Of a DNA stretch of 64,000 bases, positions 42,785-50,888 are shown in pieces (within the stretch, counting starts at the first letter, position 1; each line of letters starts with the position of its first letter). The DNA is from an uncultured Elusimicrobiales bacterium. GTDB taxonomy: Bacteria > Elusimicrobiota > Elusimicrobia > Elusimicrobiales > Elusimicrobiaceae. The DNA lies in contig CAKUKI010000001.1 of the NCBI GenBank assembly GCA_934662565.1, forward strand, positions 1 through 64,000, in the 5' to 3' direction. The translations under genes were made by a program, and so were the position numbers. The notes beneath the pieces were generated by a model that saw nothing but the letters and a program-made list of their open reading frames with translations, was not told the DNA's origin and did not search any database.

Positions 42785-43339
42785 ATGATTAAAACAAATA
42801 AGGGGTTCACCCTGATTGAATTACTGGTGGTGGTACTCATCATTGGTATTTTGGCCGCAATGGCCATGCCGCAATACTTCAAAGCGGTGGAACGCTCCCG
42901 CATGACGGAAGCCGACACCTTGCTGGGGAGCATTGCCCAAGCGCAGCGCCGCAAATTCTTGCAGCGCAACAGCTTCACGACGAAATACACCGGCTTGGAC
43001 GTATCCCCGAAAGGGGCTAGCGGTGCGACTTACTATACGAAAGGAGCGTCCGGCAATGGGTTTGTGGTGACCCTTTCGGGCACTAAGTTTGGCGGTGCTA
43101 CGGGCGATACGGACATTGGGAAAGCTACGGCTACCCGCGTAGCTAATGGAAGCGCTACCGGCAATTTGCAATACCAGTATAGCTTGGAACGCTACTATCA
43201 GGGTGATAACGTCACTTGTACTAGCACACAAACGGCCGGTAAGGAATTGTGCGCAGACTTCTGCGGTATTGATGAACCGACGGGTTCTTGCTGCAACGAC
43301 GGTAGTTCTTCCGCTTGCAACCCTCCGGCCAACAACTAA
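42785..43339 (+). CDS. Type IV pilin-like protein (YFKAVERSR group), candidate major pilin
   Basis: A 6-residue leader plus Gly7 precedes FTLIELLVVVLIIGILA with Glu5 and MPQYFKAVERSRM. The 184-residue protein has a Gly/Ser/Thr/Ala-rich middle (ASGNGFVVTLSGTKFGG) and the conserved ELCADFCGIDEP...CC end. AGGAGGG is a strong ribosome-binding site. Codons look more uniform than in its neighbours and the leader is long and structured, which suggests high expression, so it may be the major subunit (inference). An earlier in-frame ATG at 42701 lies just after the promoter and has no ribosome-binding site. Confidence 0.94.
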   Translation: MIKTNKGFTLIELLVVVLIIGILAAMAMPQYFKAVERSRMTEADTLLGSIAQAQRRKFLQRNSFTTKYTGLDVSPKGASGATYYTKGASGNGFVVTLSGTKFGGATGDTDIGKATATRVANGSATGNLQYQYSLERYYQGDNVTCTSTQTAGKELCADFCGIDEPTGSCCNDGSSSACNPPANN

Positions 43340-43364
43340 TCAGCTAAATGCTTGAGTAAGTTTA

Positions 43365-43404
43365 ACACCCCGCAAGGTTTTATACCCAGCGGGGTGTGTT
43401 TTAT
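43365..43404 (+). terminator. Rho-independent terminator
   Basis: ACACCCCGC pairs with GCGGGGTGT around a 15-base loop and is followed by TTTT. Confidence 0.8.
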
Positions 43405-43428
43405 TATTTAGTAAACCTTTACCAACGG

Positions 43429-44724
43429 TTATTTTTTAATCATTTTAAGCGGCTCTATTTCCCGCTCGTAGCCTTGGGCGGCCACCACGCGGCCGTAAAA
43501 AATGCAACCGGCGGGTACGGGTTTTGTAAACGTCACTTTGCCGTCAATATCCGGCGCGTCTTTATAGGTGCGGCCAAAGTCCGCTCCGTCGGCAATTACT
43601 TCCATTTCCGCGCCCACAAGGCGCTTGTTTATTTTATCAATCACGCGGCTTTGGGTTTCTTCCAGCTCTTGTGCGCGCTGGTGTTTTACCGCCGCCGGAA
43701 TTTGCTTCATTTCGTACGCGGCAGTGCCCTTTTCGCGGAAGTATTCAAACACGCCCATATTGTCAAATTCATACTCGCGCACGAATTTTTTAAGCTCGTT
43801 AAAATCTTTTTGCGTTTCTTGCGGAAACCCCACAATAAAGTTGGTCCGCAGCGAAATGTCCGGCACCGTTTTTTTGAGCATATCCAGCGTGTCTTTAATT
43901 TTTTTGCCGTCGCATTGGCGGTTCATATTTTTAAGTACAGGGTCGGCAATGTGTTGGAGTGGAATATCCAAATAATGGAAGATATGTTCCTCGCCCGCCA
44001 TTAAATCCGCCAGTTCTTGCGTGACCAAATTGGGGTAGGCGTACATAATGCGCAGCCGCCCCAACCCGCGTATTTTAAGCAGTTTTTTAAGTAGTGCCAC
44101 CAAAGACGGCTTTTTATATAAATCTACCCCGTACGAGGTGGTATCCTGCGCAATTAAAGAAATTTCTTTCACTCCGTTTTGCGTGAGCAGGCGCGCTTCT
44201 TGCACAATTTGCTCCATGGGTTTAGAGCGGTACGCCCCGCGGATAAACGGAATGGTGCAATACGCACAACGGTAGTTGCAGCCGTCGGCAATTTTTAAGT
44301 AGGCGGTATGGGTGGCGGTGAGCGTCATTTTATATTCCGGAATATACAACGCATTGGCCAGTGATTCCAAAAACAACCCGTCTTGCCCGATTAAATCTTC
44401 CACATGGTCTTGCGCGGCAATAGAAAAAACGGTATCGGCTTCCGGAAAGTCCTTAGCCATTTGCTCGCGGTAGCGGTCCACCATGCAACCCGTCACGGCA
44501 ACGCGCTTGATAACGCCTTGGCGTTTAAGTTCCAGCGCGTGGCGGATTTCCGCCGTGCCTTCTTTTACGGCGGAAGAAATAAACCCGCATGTGTTAATGA
44601 TGACGGTGTCCGCCTCTTGCGGGGTGAACACTAATTGGTGGCCGTGGGCCAGCAAGCGGGCGGAAAATTCCTCGCTATTGGTTAAATTTTTGGGGCAACC
44701 CAAGCTGATTAAAAAGAATTTCAT
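43429..44724 (-). CDS. rimO: Ribosomal protein S12 methylthiotransferase RimO
   Basis: RimO adds a methylthio group to an Asp of ribosomal protein S12, using radical SAM chemistry and two 4Fe-4S clusters. In 431 residues the N-terminal cluster cysteines are in SLGCPKN (Cys10), INTCGF and VTGCMVDR; the radical SAM motif is CNYRCAYC; a TRAM domain ends the protein. SLGCPKN separates it from MiaB. The -10 TAAAAT lies 6 bases before the ATG, with no ribosome-binding site. Confidence 0.95.
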   Translation of the reverse strand: MKFFLISLGCPKNLTNSEEFSARLLAHGHQLVFTPQEADTVIINTCGFISSAVKEGTAEIRHALELKRQGVIKRVAVTGCMVDRYREQMAKDFPEADTVFSIAAQDHVEDLIGQDGLFLESLANALYIPEYKMTLTATHTAYLKIADGCNYRCAYCTIPFIRGAYRSKPMEQIVQEARLLTQNGVKEISLIAQDTTSYGVDLYKKPSLVALLKKLLKIRGLGRLRIMYAYPNLVTQELADLMAGEEHIFHYLDIPLQHIADPVLKNMNRQCDGKKIKDTLDMLKKTVPDISLRTNFIVGFPQETQKDFNELKKFVREYEFDNMGVFEYFREKGTAAYEMKQIPAAVKHQRAQELEETQSRVIDKINKRLVGAEMEVIADGADFGRTYKDAPDIDGKVTFTKPVPAGCIFYGRVVAAQGYEREIEPLKMIKK

Positions 44725-44730
44725 AGTTAT

Positions 44731-44736
44731 ATTTTA
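44731..44736 (-). promoter_or_regulatory. -10 of rimO, probably leaderless
   Basis: Minus strand TAAAAT, then ATAACT and the ATG at 44724 (6 bases). Confidence 0.5.
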
Positions 44737-44755
44737 CAAAATATCCGTTTTTGGC

Positions 44756-46135
44756 CTAAATGGCAAGGTCCGCCTTGCGGGTGGGCTCGGGCGCGTCGTC
44801 GTCATCCTCTCCGGTATTGAGCAGTGCCAGCCCAAAGGTAATTACTCCCACGCGGCCGATAATCATGGCGATAATGATAATCCCTTTGCCCCACGCGCTT
44901 AACTGGGGGGTAAAGTCCATCGTCATACCGGCGGTTCCCAGTGCGGCTACGGCTTCAAAAACTAGGTTTAGGAATGGCTTGCCTTCCTCGGTAAAAGAAA
45001 GCCAAAACAGGCAGATAAATAGCAAAATGGCGTAAAAAATAAAGGTAGACGTTGCCAAATAAATGCGCCGCAGCGGGATTCTGCGCCCCAAAAAAGAAAT
45101 GTGTTTGTATCCCATTAACTGGCTGTATAAAATGGCAAATACACTGGTGACGGCCGTACACTTAATACCGCCCCCCGTGCCGGACGGCGCACTGCCGATA
45201 CACATCAGCATAGCTAAAATAAGCAGGGAACACGACGACATGGAACTAATGCTGACGGTATTAAATCCGGCAGTCGTCATAGCCGCCGTACATTGAAAGA
45301 CCGATTCCCACAGGTTCATTTCCGGATTGGTAATAAACACCATTAAGGAGCCAAACGACAATAGCACCGTGGTAGCCAGAACGATAATTTTGGTGGTGTA
45401 GGAAATTTCTTTGGCGCGGCGCGTCACCCAATTAAAAATATCCGTCACCACAATAAACCCCATGGAGCCCGCCAAGGAAAGCACCATGGTAATAATGTTT
45501 ACGGTTTTGCTGTCATAAAAGCCGGTTAAACTATCGCTCCACAGGCTAAATCCCGCCGTACAAAAGGCCGATACACTATGAAAAATACTGTACCAAATCG
45601 CCTTAAAAATGCCAAAATCGTGGTGCATAAAATAGTTGAATAACAGCACCGCGCCCACGCTTTCCACTACGGCGGTAAAAATCATAGCGGCGCGTAAAAA
45701 ATCGTGCAAATCCAGCGTTTGCGGCAGGGAAAATTCCGCCGTCAGCACTTCTTTTTGGTGGGGGCGCAAGCGGCGCGATGTGGATAAATACAAGAAGGAG
45801 GACATCGTCATATAGCCAAGCCCGCCCGCCTGAATCATAAACAAAACCACCAGTTTACCCAAAAAGGAGTAAGAATCGGCAAAGTTTACGCTGGTAAGCC
45901 CGGTGGTAGACGCGGCGGAGGCGGCGGTAAAAAGGTTATCCAGCCACCCCACGCTTTGGGTTTTCATAAACGGGAGTGAGAGCACAATCCACCCCAAAAA
46001 CGTGTACATCACAATCCCCTGCAATAAGTTTTGGTGGGGGGATAAACGCAAAACAAACAGCGTGTACTTTTTGACAGACATTTTGATAAAGTCTTTCAGT
46101 TGGCAGAAAATTTCTTTCCAGTTAATGCTAGACAT
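44756..46135 (-). CDS. TrkH/KtrB-type potassium uptake channel
   Basis: The 459-residue membrane protein has the four pore-loop repeats of the family, each with its filter Gly: STTGLTS, CTAGFSL, TTAGFNT and GTAGMTM. It lets K+ (or Na+) in across the inner membrane. The partner regulator (TrkA/KtrA, RCK domain) is not next to it and not in the window. The length fits KtrB as much as TrkH. TATAAT lies 6 bases before the ATG, so the mRNA is probably leaderless. Confidence 0.93.
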   Translation of the reverse strand: MSSINWKEIFCQLKDFIKMSVKKYTLFVLRLSPHQNLLQGIVMYTFLGWIVLSLPFMKTQSVGWLDNLFTAASAASTTGLTSVNFADSYSFLGKLVVLFMIQAGGLGYMTMSSFLYLSTSRRLRPHQKEVLTAEFSLPQTLDLHDFLRAAMIFTAVVESVGAVLLFNYFMHHDFGIFKAIWYSIFHSVSAFCTAGFSLWSDSLTGFYDSKTVNIITMVLSLAGSMGFIVVTDIFNWVTRRAKEISYTTKIIVLATTVLLSFGSLMVFITNPEMNLWESVFQCTAAMTTAGFNTVSISSMSSCSLLILAMLMCIGSAPSGTGGGIKCTAVTSVFAILYSQLMGYKHISFLGRRIPLRRIYLATSTFIFYAILLFICLFWLSFTEEGKPFLNLVFEAVAALGTAGMTMDFTPQLSAWGKGIIIIAMIIGRVGVITFGLALLNTGEDDDDAPEPTRKADLAI

Positions 46136-46141
46136 ACTTTT

Positions 46142-46147
46142 ATTATA
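46142..46147 (-). promoter_or_regulatory. -10 of the potassium channel gene, probably leaderless
   Basis: Minus strand TATAAT, then AAAAGT and the ATG at 46135 (6 bases), the same spacer sequence as in cdd. Confidence 0.55.
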
Positions 46148-46185
46148 ATAAATCCTGCGCGCGGGTGGGGAGTGCTAAACAGGGC

Positions 46186-46222
46186 AAAAAAACTCCGCGC
46201 CCGGTAAAATGCGGCGCGGAGC
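46186..46222 (-). terminator. Terminator after OsmC-like gene
   Basis: Minus strand: CTCCGCGCC pairs with GGGCGCGGAG, followed by seven Ts. Confidence 0.85.
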
Positions 46223-46229
46223 GGTTTGT

Positions 46230-46613
46230 TTATTTTACTGCTATCGTATATTGGATGTCTTCCCGCAGGGAGTTATGCACCGGACAGGTTTGCGCCGTTT
46301 TGGTGTATAAATCCTTTTGGGCTTGCGTGAAATTTGCCGGATAAGCAAACGTCAGTTTCATTTCCGTCACGCGGCGCGGAGTACCCCCGAAAACAGGTTC
46401 TACCGTCAGTTGCGTGCCGGAAACGTCTTCCCCGCGTTTCTGGGCGGCGTAGCCTACCATGGTAAGCATACAGGCCCCCAAGGCACTGGCGAGCAGTTCC
46501 CCCGGCTGCATATCTTCGCGCGGGTCAAAATACGCCGTTTTTACGGCGGCGGTGTGCCCTTCCAAGCGGGCGGTGGTTTGTAAGTGGTTTCCCAATGTTA
46601 TTTGTATAGCCAT
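46230..46613 (-). CDS. OsmC-family peroxiredoxin-like protein
   Basis: OsmC/Ohr proteins reduce organic hydroperoxides with two cysteines. The 127 residues have the first Cys in ALGACMLTMVGYAAQ and the second in AQTCPVHNSL. GGAGGG precedes the ATG at 46613. The next gene upstream is a paralogue, and both lie beside a DnaJ-like gene, which suggests stress protection in an anaerobe. Confidence 0.9.
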   Translation of the reverse strand: MAIQITLGNHLQTTARLEGHTAAVKTAYFDPREDMQPGELLASALGACMLTMVGYAAQKRGEDVSGTQLTVEPVFGGTPRRVTEMKLTFAYPANFTQAQKDLYTKTAQTCPVHNSLREDIQYTIAVK

Positions 46614-46674
46614 AATTTTACCCTCCATGTATATACTAACAGTTTATATGCGGTTTGTGCCGGTGGTTTTTGCA

Positions 46675-47073
46675 CTATAAAACGCGGACCGTTAATTTGA
46701 CGTCTTTACTTAACGTCTGGTGTACCGGGCAGGCGTTTACGGCGGACAGATAAAACTTTTTCTGTTCTTGCGTAAAGTGCGCGGGGAAAGTAATGTCCAG
46801 CACAAATTCGCCCACGCGGCGCGGGTTGGCGGCCATAATTTTTTGTATGGATAAATGCGCGCCTGTAAAATCATCCCCGCGGGCGGCGGCCATTTTGCCC
46901 ATAATGGTTAAAGTGCAAGAGGCAAAGGCGGCGGCCAGTAAATCGGTGGGGGAAAAACAGCGCCCCTTGCCGCCGTTATCGGGCGGTAAATCGGTTTTTA
47001 AGGTGGTGGTGGTTGGGCCGTGAACGAGCGCGGTTTCGCCGTCGCCGGTGTAAGTGCAGGTAATTTCTGTCAT
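46675..47073 (-). CDS. OsmC-family peroxiredoxin-like protein (second paralogue)
   Basis: The 132 residues carry the two family cysteines in ASCTLTIMGKMAAARG and NACPVHQTLS, with the SPTDLLAAAFA helix. About 40% identical by eye to the neighbour at 46230. AGGAG lies before the ATG. The tandem pair probably came from duplication; each may prefer a different peroxide. Confidence 0.9.
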   Translation of the reverse strand: MTEITCTYTGDGETALVHGPTTTTLKTDLPPDNGGKGRCFSPTDLLAAAFASCTLTIMGKMAAARGDDFTGAHLSIQKIMAANPRRVGEFVLDITFPAHFTQEQKKFYLSAVNACPVHQTLSKDVKLTVRVL

Positions 47074-47090
47074 AATGTAAAAACTCCTTA

Positions 47091-47127
47091 TAAAAAAAAT
47101 ACCGCCGGAGCAAAAACTCCGGCGGTT
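47091..47127 (-). terminator. Terminator of the DnaJ-like gene
   Basis: Minus strand: ACCGCCGGAG pairs with CTCCGGCGGT around a 6-base loop, followed by ATTTTTTTT. Confidence 0.9.
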
Positions 47128-47134
47128 AAATATT

Positions 47135-48118
47135 TTACCCGAGAGCCGCCAACTTGCTAAACAAGTCTTTTTGCTCTTTGGTCAGGGTGCGGGGGACGTC
47201 TATGGTCAGCGTGACGTATAAGTTGCCTTTGGCGCTCAACCCCTTGCCGCTTAATTTTAATTTTTTGCCGCTGTGCGTGCCGGCGGGTACTTTTACTTTC
47301 ACGGGGCCGTCCAACGTGGGTACATAAATGGTACCGCCCAAAGCCGCCGTCCACGGCATAATAATTACGGGCACCTGTAAATCTTCGCCCTCCAGCCTAA
47401 ACTGCGCGTGCGGGCGGATTTTGATAATCAGGTACAAATCCCCATTCCCGTTGGCGGTGGGGTTGCCCATGCCTTTTAGTTTGATTTTTTTGCCTTCACT
47501 TACTCCGGCGGGAAATTTGACCGTCACATTCCGGCCGCTGGGCAGTGTAAGCTGCATATTTCCGCCGCGGTGGGCTTCTTCCAAATTCAGGGCCAGTTCG
47601 GCTTCCACATCACCCGATTGCGCCCCGGCGGCCGCACTGCGCCCGAAGTTTTGGCCGAAACCGCCAAAGCCGCGTCCGCCCATACCGCCCATGCCGCCCA
47701 TACCGCCTAGGTTGCCAAAAATGCTTTGGAAGAAATCACTAAAACCGCCTCCGTCAAAGCCGGCACCGTTAGAGCTGAAGTTATAGCTGGTTTGTCCGCC
47801 GCCGAAATTGCCGTATTGTTGGTACTGCTGATACGGATTCGCGCCGGCACTGCTGCGGGAAGCCCCGCCGCCGCGCGCATAATTTTGGTAGCCCTCTTGG
47901 CCCACTTGGTCATAAATGGTGCGTTTTTGTTTATCCGAAAGCACGGTGTATGCTTCGTTCAAATCCTTAAATTTTTCCGTCCATTTAGCCTTTTCCGCTT
48001 CCGGATGCATATCCGGATGGCATTTGCGGGCCTGTTGCTTGAATGCCTTTTTAATTTCGGCGTCTGTGGCTGTTTTTCCCACGCCTAAAATTTTATAGTA
48101 ATCTTTGTATTCTGCCAT
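47135..48118 (-). CDS. DnaJ-like co-chaperone (CbpA type)
   Basis: The 327 residues have a J domain (about 4-70) with HPD at 34-36, a Gly-rich linker with GGMGGMGGMGG, and the two C-terminal substrate-binding beta domains. The zinc-finger repeats of true DnaJ are absent, so it is the CbpA/DjlB-like type that works with DnaK. AAGGAAG precedes the ATG. It is divergent from the MFS gene across 52 bases. Confidence 0.93.
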   Translation of the reverse strand: MAEYKDYYKILGVGKTATDAEIKKAFKQQARKCHPDMHPEAEKAKWTEKFKDLNEAYTVLSDKQKRTIYDQVGQEGYQNYARGGGASRSSAGANPYQQYQQYGNFGGGQTSYNFSSNGAGFDGGGFSDFFQSIFGNLGGMGGMGGMGGRGFGGFGQNFGRSAAAGAQSGDVEAELALNLEEAHRGGNMQLTLPSGRNVTVKFPAGVSEGKKIKLKGMGNPTANGNGDLYLIIKIRPHAQFRLEGEDLQVPVIIMPWTAALGGTIYVPTLDGPVKVKVPAGTHSGKKLKLSGKGLSAKGNLYVTLTIDVPRTLTKEQKDLFSKLAALG

Positions 48119-48170
48119 AACTCATCACTTCCTTACCATCATTTTATATAATTTTTAAGAGAGATTCACT

Positions 48171-49391
48171 ATGTTATTATTAACTAAAAAAGCCAACAAA
48201 ACCCCTTGGAAACTGATTTTAACGACGGAGGCGTTCTCCTCGCTGACCAACCAGTTTATGCAAATTTTACTGCCTTGGTATGTGTTAAGCACTACCGGCA
48301 GCGTGTGGTGGACCGGTGTGGTGGGGTTTTGCGCTTTACTGCCTAATATATTTTCTTCCGTTTTCGGCGGGCAGGTAATAGACAAATTCGGCCGCTCCAA
48401 AACTATGTTTGTGTGCGAAGTTTCCCAACTGGTGCTGATTGGTTTTATTGCCGTGTTGGTGGGGGTGGACCGGGCGGAAACGTGGCTTATCGGGCTATTG
48501 GTTTTTGCCAGTTCTGTGTTTGATGCGCCGGGGGAAATGGCGCGCACGGCTCTGTCGCCCACGTTTTCGCGCTATGCGGGGGAACCGCTATCCAAAACTT
48601 CCGGCCTGATTGAAGCCATGGACGGCATTATGTCCGTAGCCGGACCGCTTTTGTGCGGCGCGGTAATTGCTTGGGCGGGCTTGTTTAGCGCATGGGTAAT
48701 GTGCGCGGCCTTTTGCGCGGTGATTGTGCTTTTGTGTTTGCTGGTTTTTACCAACCGCAAGCCGCGCGTGCTAAAGCCGGCGGTGTCTTATCGGGAAACT
48801 TTGGCGTATGTGCGTAAGGACAAAATTATTTTGGAAAGTATTTTGTTTACGCTTCCTACTTTTTTGTTGGGGCAAGCGTGGGAACTGATTATTCTGCCCA
48901 CTTATATTTATGAGCATGGGTTTAGCTCACTGTATTTGGGGCTGTTGGGCGGGGCGTTTGGCTTGGGGGCGTTTATCGGCGCGTTGGCGTTTGCGGCGGC
49001 CGCGCGGCGGTTTAAGTTTTTCGCCCTGCTTACGTTTAATTATGTAGGGTATTTGCTGTCCGTTTTGGTGTTGTTGTTTCCCTTGCCGAAAGCGGCAGTA
49101 TTGGCGGCCACCGTGTTGTGCGGCGTGCCGTTTGGGGCGTTTGGCGCCATGATGATTAGCATTATTTTACTGCGCACTCCGGTAGAATTACGCGGCAAAA
49201 TGCTGGGTGTATTTGCCACCGCTACTTATACGGTGGAAAGTTTATGTGTGCTGGGGGTATCCGCCTGTATAGACCACTGGGGCTTAAATTTTACCCTCTG
49301 TACAGTAGCCGCAATATTTGCTATACTAATACTTGTCAGCTTGTTTGGCCGTGAAAAACGGGATTTTTGGACGGCCACCGCTACCCAATAA
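48171..49391 (+). CDS. Major facilitator superfamily transporter
   Basis: The 406 residues form about twelve hydrophobic segments with the MFS A-like motif GGQVIDKFGRSKTM after the second segment, and PVELRGKMLGVFATATY in the second half. This resembles the drug/siderophore exporter branch (EntS/MFS_3-like). The substrate cannot be inferred. AGAGAG is the only ribosome-binding sequence. Confidence 0.9.
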   Translation: MLLLTKKANKTPWKLILTTEAFSSLTNQFMQILLPWYVLSTTGSVWWTGVVGFCALLPNIFSSVFGGQVIDKFGRSKTMFVCEVSQLVLIGFIAVLVGVDRAETWLIGLLVFASSVFDAPGEMARTALSPTFSRYAGEPLSKTSGLIEAMDGIMSVAGPLLCGAVIAWAGLFSAWVMCAAFCAVIVLLCLLVFTNRKPRVLKPAVSYRETLAYVRKDKIILESILFTLPTFLLGQAWELIILPTYIYEHGFSSLYLGLLGGAFGLGAFIGALAFAAAARRFKFFALLTFNYVGYLLSVLVLLFPLPKAAVLAATVLCGVPFGAFGAMMISIILLRTPVELRGKMLGVFATATYTVESLCVLGVSACIDHWGLNFTLCTVAAIFAILILVSLFGREKRDFWTATATQ

Positions 49392-49397
49392 AAAAGA

Positions 49398-49426
49398 TTT
49401 ACAGTATTAAAAAAATTTGTTATACT
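49398..49426 (+). promoter_or_regulatory. tRNA-Asn promoter
   Basis: TTTACA (49398-49403), 17 bases and TATACT (49421-49426), about 40 bases before the tRNA. Confidence 0.75.
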
Positions 49427-49466
49427 ATTTAGGTAGTCAAGAACAGGCAGTATTAAAAAGATTTAT

Positions 49467-49541
49467 TCGCCCTTAGCTCAATGGTGGAGCGACCGGCTGT
49501 TAACCGGTAGGTTGAAGGTTCGAGTCCTTCAGGGCGAGCCA
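49467..49541 (+). tRNA. tRNA-Asn (anticodon GTT)
   Basis: The acceptor stem pairs TCGCCCT (49467-49473) with AGGGCGA (49531-49537), discriminator G, and CCA is encoded (49539-49541). The anticodon loop CTGTTAA between ACCGG and CCGGT gives GTT. The T arm is GAAGG-TTCGAGT-CCTTC. The 3' end is repeated downstream. Confidence 0.96.
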
Positions 49542-49546
49542 TTTGA

Positions 49547-49573
49547 AAAACCACGCGCAAGCGTGGTTTTTTT
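49547..49573 (+). terminator. Terminator after tRNA-Asn
   Basis: AACCACGC pairs with GCGTGGTT around GCAA and is followed by seven Ts. Copies occur at about 49783 and 50019 in the tandem units. Confidence 0.88.
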
Positions 49574-49744
49574 ATGTGTAAAAGGGAATTTTTATTGTCT
49601 GCGCGCCCTGAGCAAGCAACCTTCGTTGCTTGCGTAAGGACGAGAAAAGCGGAGCGATGTTTTTGTTTACGCACAATAAAAAGGTACCGCTGTGCGTAAG
49701 GCAAAAACCGCGAGCTCGGGCTGCAGGCGTTTTGAGTCAACAAA

Positions 49745-49777
49745 ACGACCGGAAGCCGAGTCCTTCAGGGCGAGCCA
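49745..49777 (+). pseudogene. Truncated tRNA-Asn remnant, copy 1
   Basis: ACGACCGG, AAGC and CGAGTCCTTCAGGGCGAGCC join parts of the D/anticodon side and the T-arm/acceptor end of tRNA-Asn without the anticodon loop. It cannot fold as a tRNA. A second identical remnant lies at 49981-50013. Confidence 0.7.
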
Positions 49778-49980
49778 TTTGAAAAACCACGCGCAAGCGT
49801 GGTTTTTTTATGTGTAAAAGGGAATTTTTATTGTCTGCGCGCCCTGAGCAAGCAACCTTCGTTGCTTGCGTAAGGACGAGAAAAGCGGAGCGATGTTTTT
49901 GTTTACGCACAATAAAAAGGTACCGCTGTGCGTAAGGCAAAAACCGCGAGCTCGGGCTGCAGGCGTTTTGAGTCAACAAA

Positions 49981-50013
49981 ACGACCGGAAGCCGAGTCCT
50001 TCAGGGCGAGCCA
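49981..50013 (+). pseudogene. Truncated tRNA-Asn remnant, copy 2
   Basis: Same structure as the remnant 236 bases upstream; it marks the start of the third, diverged unit. Confidence 0.7.
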
Positions 50014-50224
50014 TTTGAAAAACCACGCGCAAGCGTGGTTTTTTTATGTGTAAAAGGGAAATTTTATTATTGCGCGCCCTGAGCAAGCAACCTGACCCTG
50101 CGGGCCGCCATGCTTGCGTAAGGACGGTTCGTGCGGAGGAATGTTTTTGTTTGCGCACAATAAAAAGGGAAAGGCAATCTGCCCGGCCCGGCTTTTTTGT
50201 TTTTACAAACCCTTTTCCACCCAT

Positions 50225-50254
50225 CAAAAAACGCCCCTTGCGGGGGCGTTTGTA
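50225..50254 (-). terminator. Terminator of the minus-strand pilin gene
   Basis: Minus strand: AACGCCCCC pairs with GGGGCGTT around a short loop, followed by TTTTTT. Confidence 0.85.
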
Positions 50255-50271
50255 AAAATAAAACAACCAAA

Positions 50272-50754
50272 TTAGTTGATTATGTACTGTCCTTGTTTCT
50301 TAACACAGTTGCCTGCGGAATCTTCTCTACACATACTTTCGCAAAGCCAAAGAGTGTTCGTATCGCCCGTACAGGTAATTTCTCCACCCATTCCGTTTAA
50401 GTCTGGGTAGTAGGCAATAAAGGCATAGTTGGCATTTGTCCGCTTTTGCACACGGATAAAAGTCTGTGCCATGATATAACGGTAGCGTCCGAAAATAAAA
50501 GTGCTGGAATTTTTGTTTGAGGCGTCAAACAAATCTATATCTAATTCGTTCAGACTCATGGGCACCGCGCGTTGGGTGTTGGCGGCTCTAGCGCGCAAGG
50601 CGGCATCTTGCAAGGTTCTTAAATTGGTTAAAGCCTCCATGGCTTCCGCACGGACCACCGAGCGTTTGTATTTAGGCAATGCTACGGAAACCAACATAGC
50701 AATAATGAGTACAACGGCTAACATTTCAATGAGGGTAAAACCTTTATTTTTCAT
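50272..50754 (-). CDS. Type IV pilin-like protein (minus strand)
   Basis: A 4-residue leader plus Gly5 precedes FTLIEMLAVVLIIAMLV, with Glu5 and the helix LPKYKRSVVRAEA. The 160-residue protein has cysteines ITCTGD, WLCESMCRED and NCVKK near the end. AGGAG precedes the ATG. The helix sequence departs most from the common one, apart from the protein at 50889, which is divergently placed 134 bases away. Confidence 0.9.
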   Translation of the reverse strand: MKNKGFTLIEMLAVVLIIAMLVSVALPKYKRSVVRAEAMEALTNLRTLQDAALRARAANTQRAVPMSLNELDIDLFDASNKNSSTFIFGRYRYIMAQTFIRVQKRTNANYAFIAYYPDLNGMGGEITCTGDTNTLWLCESMCREDSAGNCVKKQGQYIIN

Positions 50755-50888
50755 AAATTCTCCTTTTACTATGTTATAGTATATCGGTTTTTTGGTAAAT
50801 ATTCAATAGAAGCCCGCCCGCAATACGCCTTGAAAGCGCCTTAAAAAAGAGTATAATAATTTATATATTCCAATTTTAAGGGGATTTT

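Larger units (their letters stand above)
49520..50250. repeat. 236-bp tandem repeat carrying the tRNA-Asn 3' end
   Basis: CGAGTCCTTCAGGGCGAGCC recurs at a spacing of exactly 236 (TCCTTC at 49525, 49761, 49997). Units 1 and 2 are nearly identical; unit 3 starts the same but drifts after about 90 bases. Each unit has the terminator AACCACGC/GCGTGGTT, a hairpin GCAAGCAAC/GTTGCTTGC and, before each later tRNA end, the fragment CGACCGGAAGC, which looks like a tRNA-Asn with its anticodon arm deleted. This fills the gap between the tRNA and the pilin at 50272; no protein gene is credible here. Confidence 0.92.

Noticed and set aside
49453..49743. Frame antisense to tRNA-Asn reading ARPEGLEPSTYRLTAGRS, with partial repeats further on
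   Set aside because: This peptide is the well-known false product of the strand opposite a tRNA gene; the later copies follow the 236-bp repeat.
49520..50250. CRISPR array
   Set aside because: Units are 236 bases with near-identical content, not short repeats with unique spacers, and no cas gene is present.
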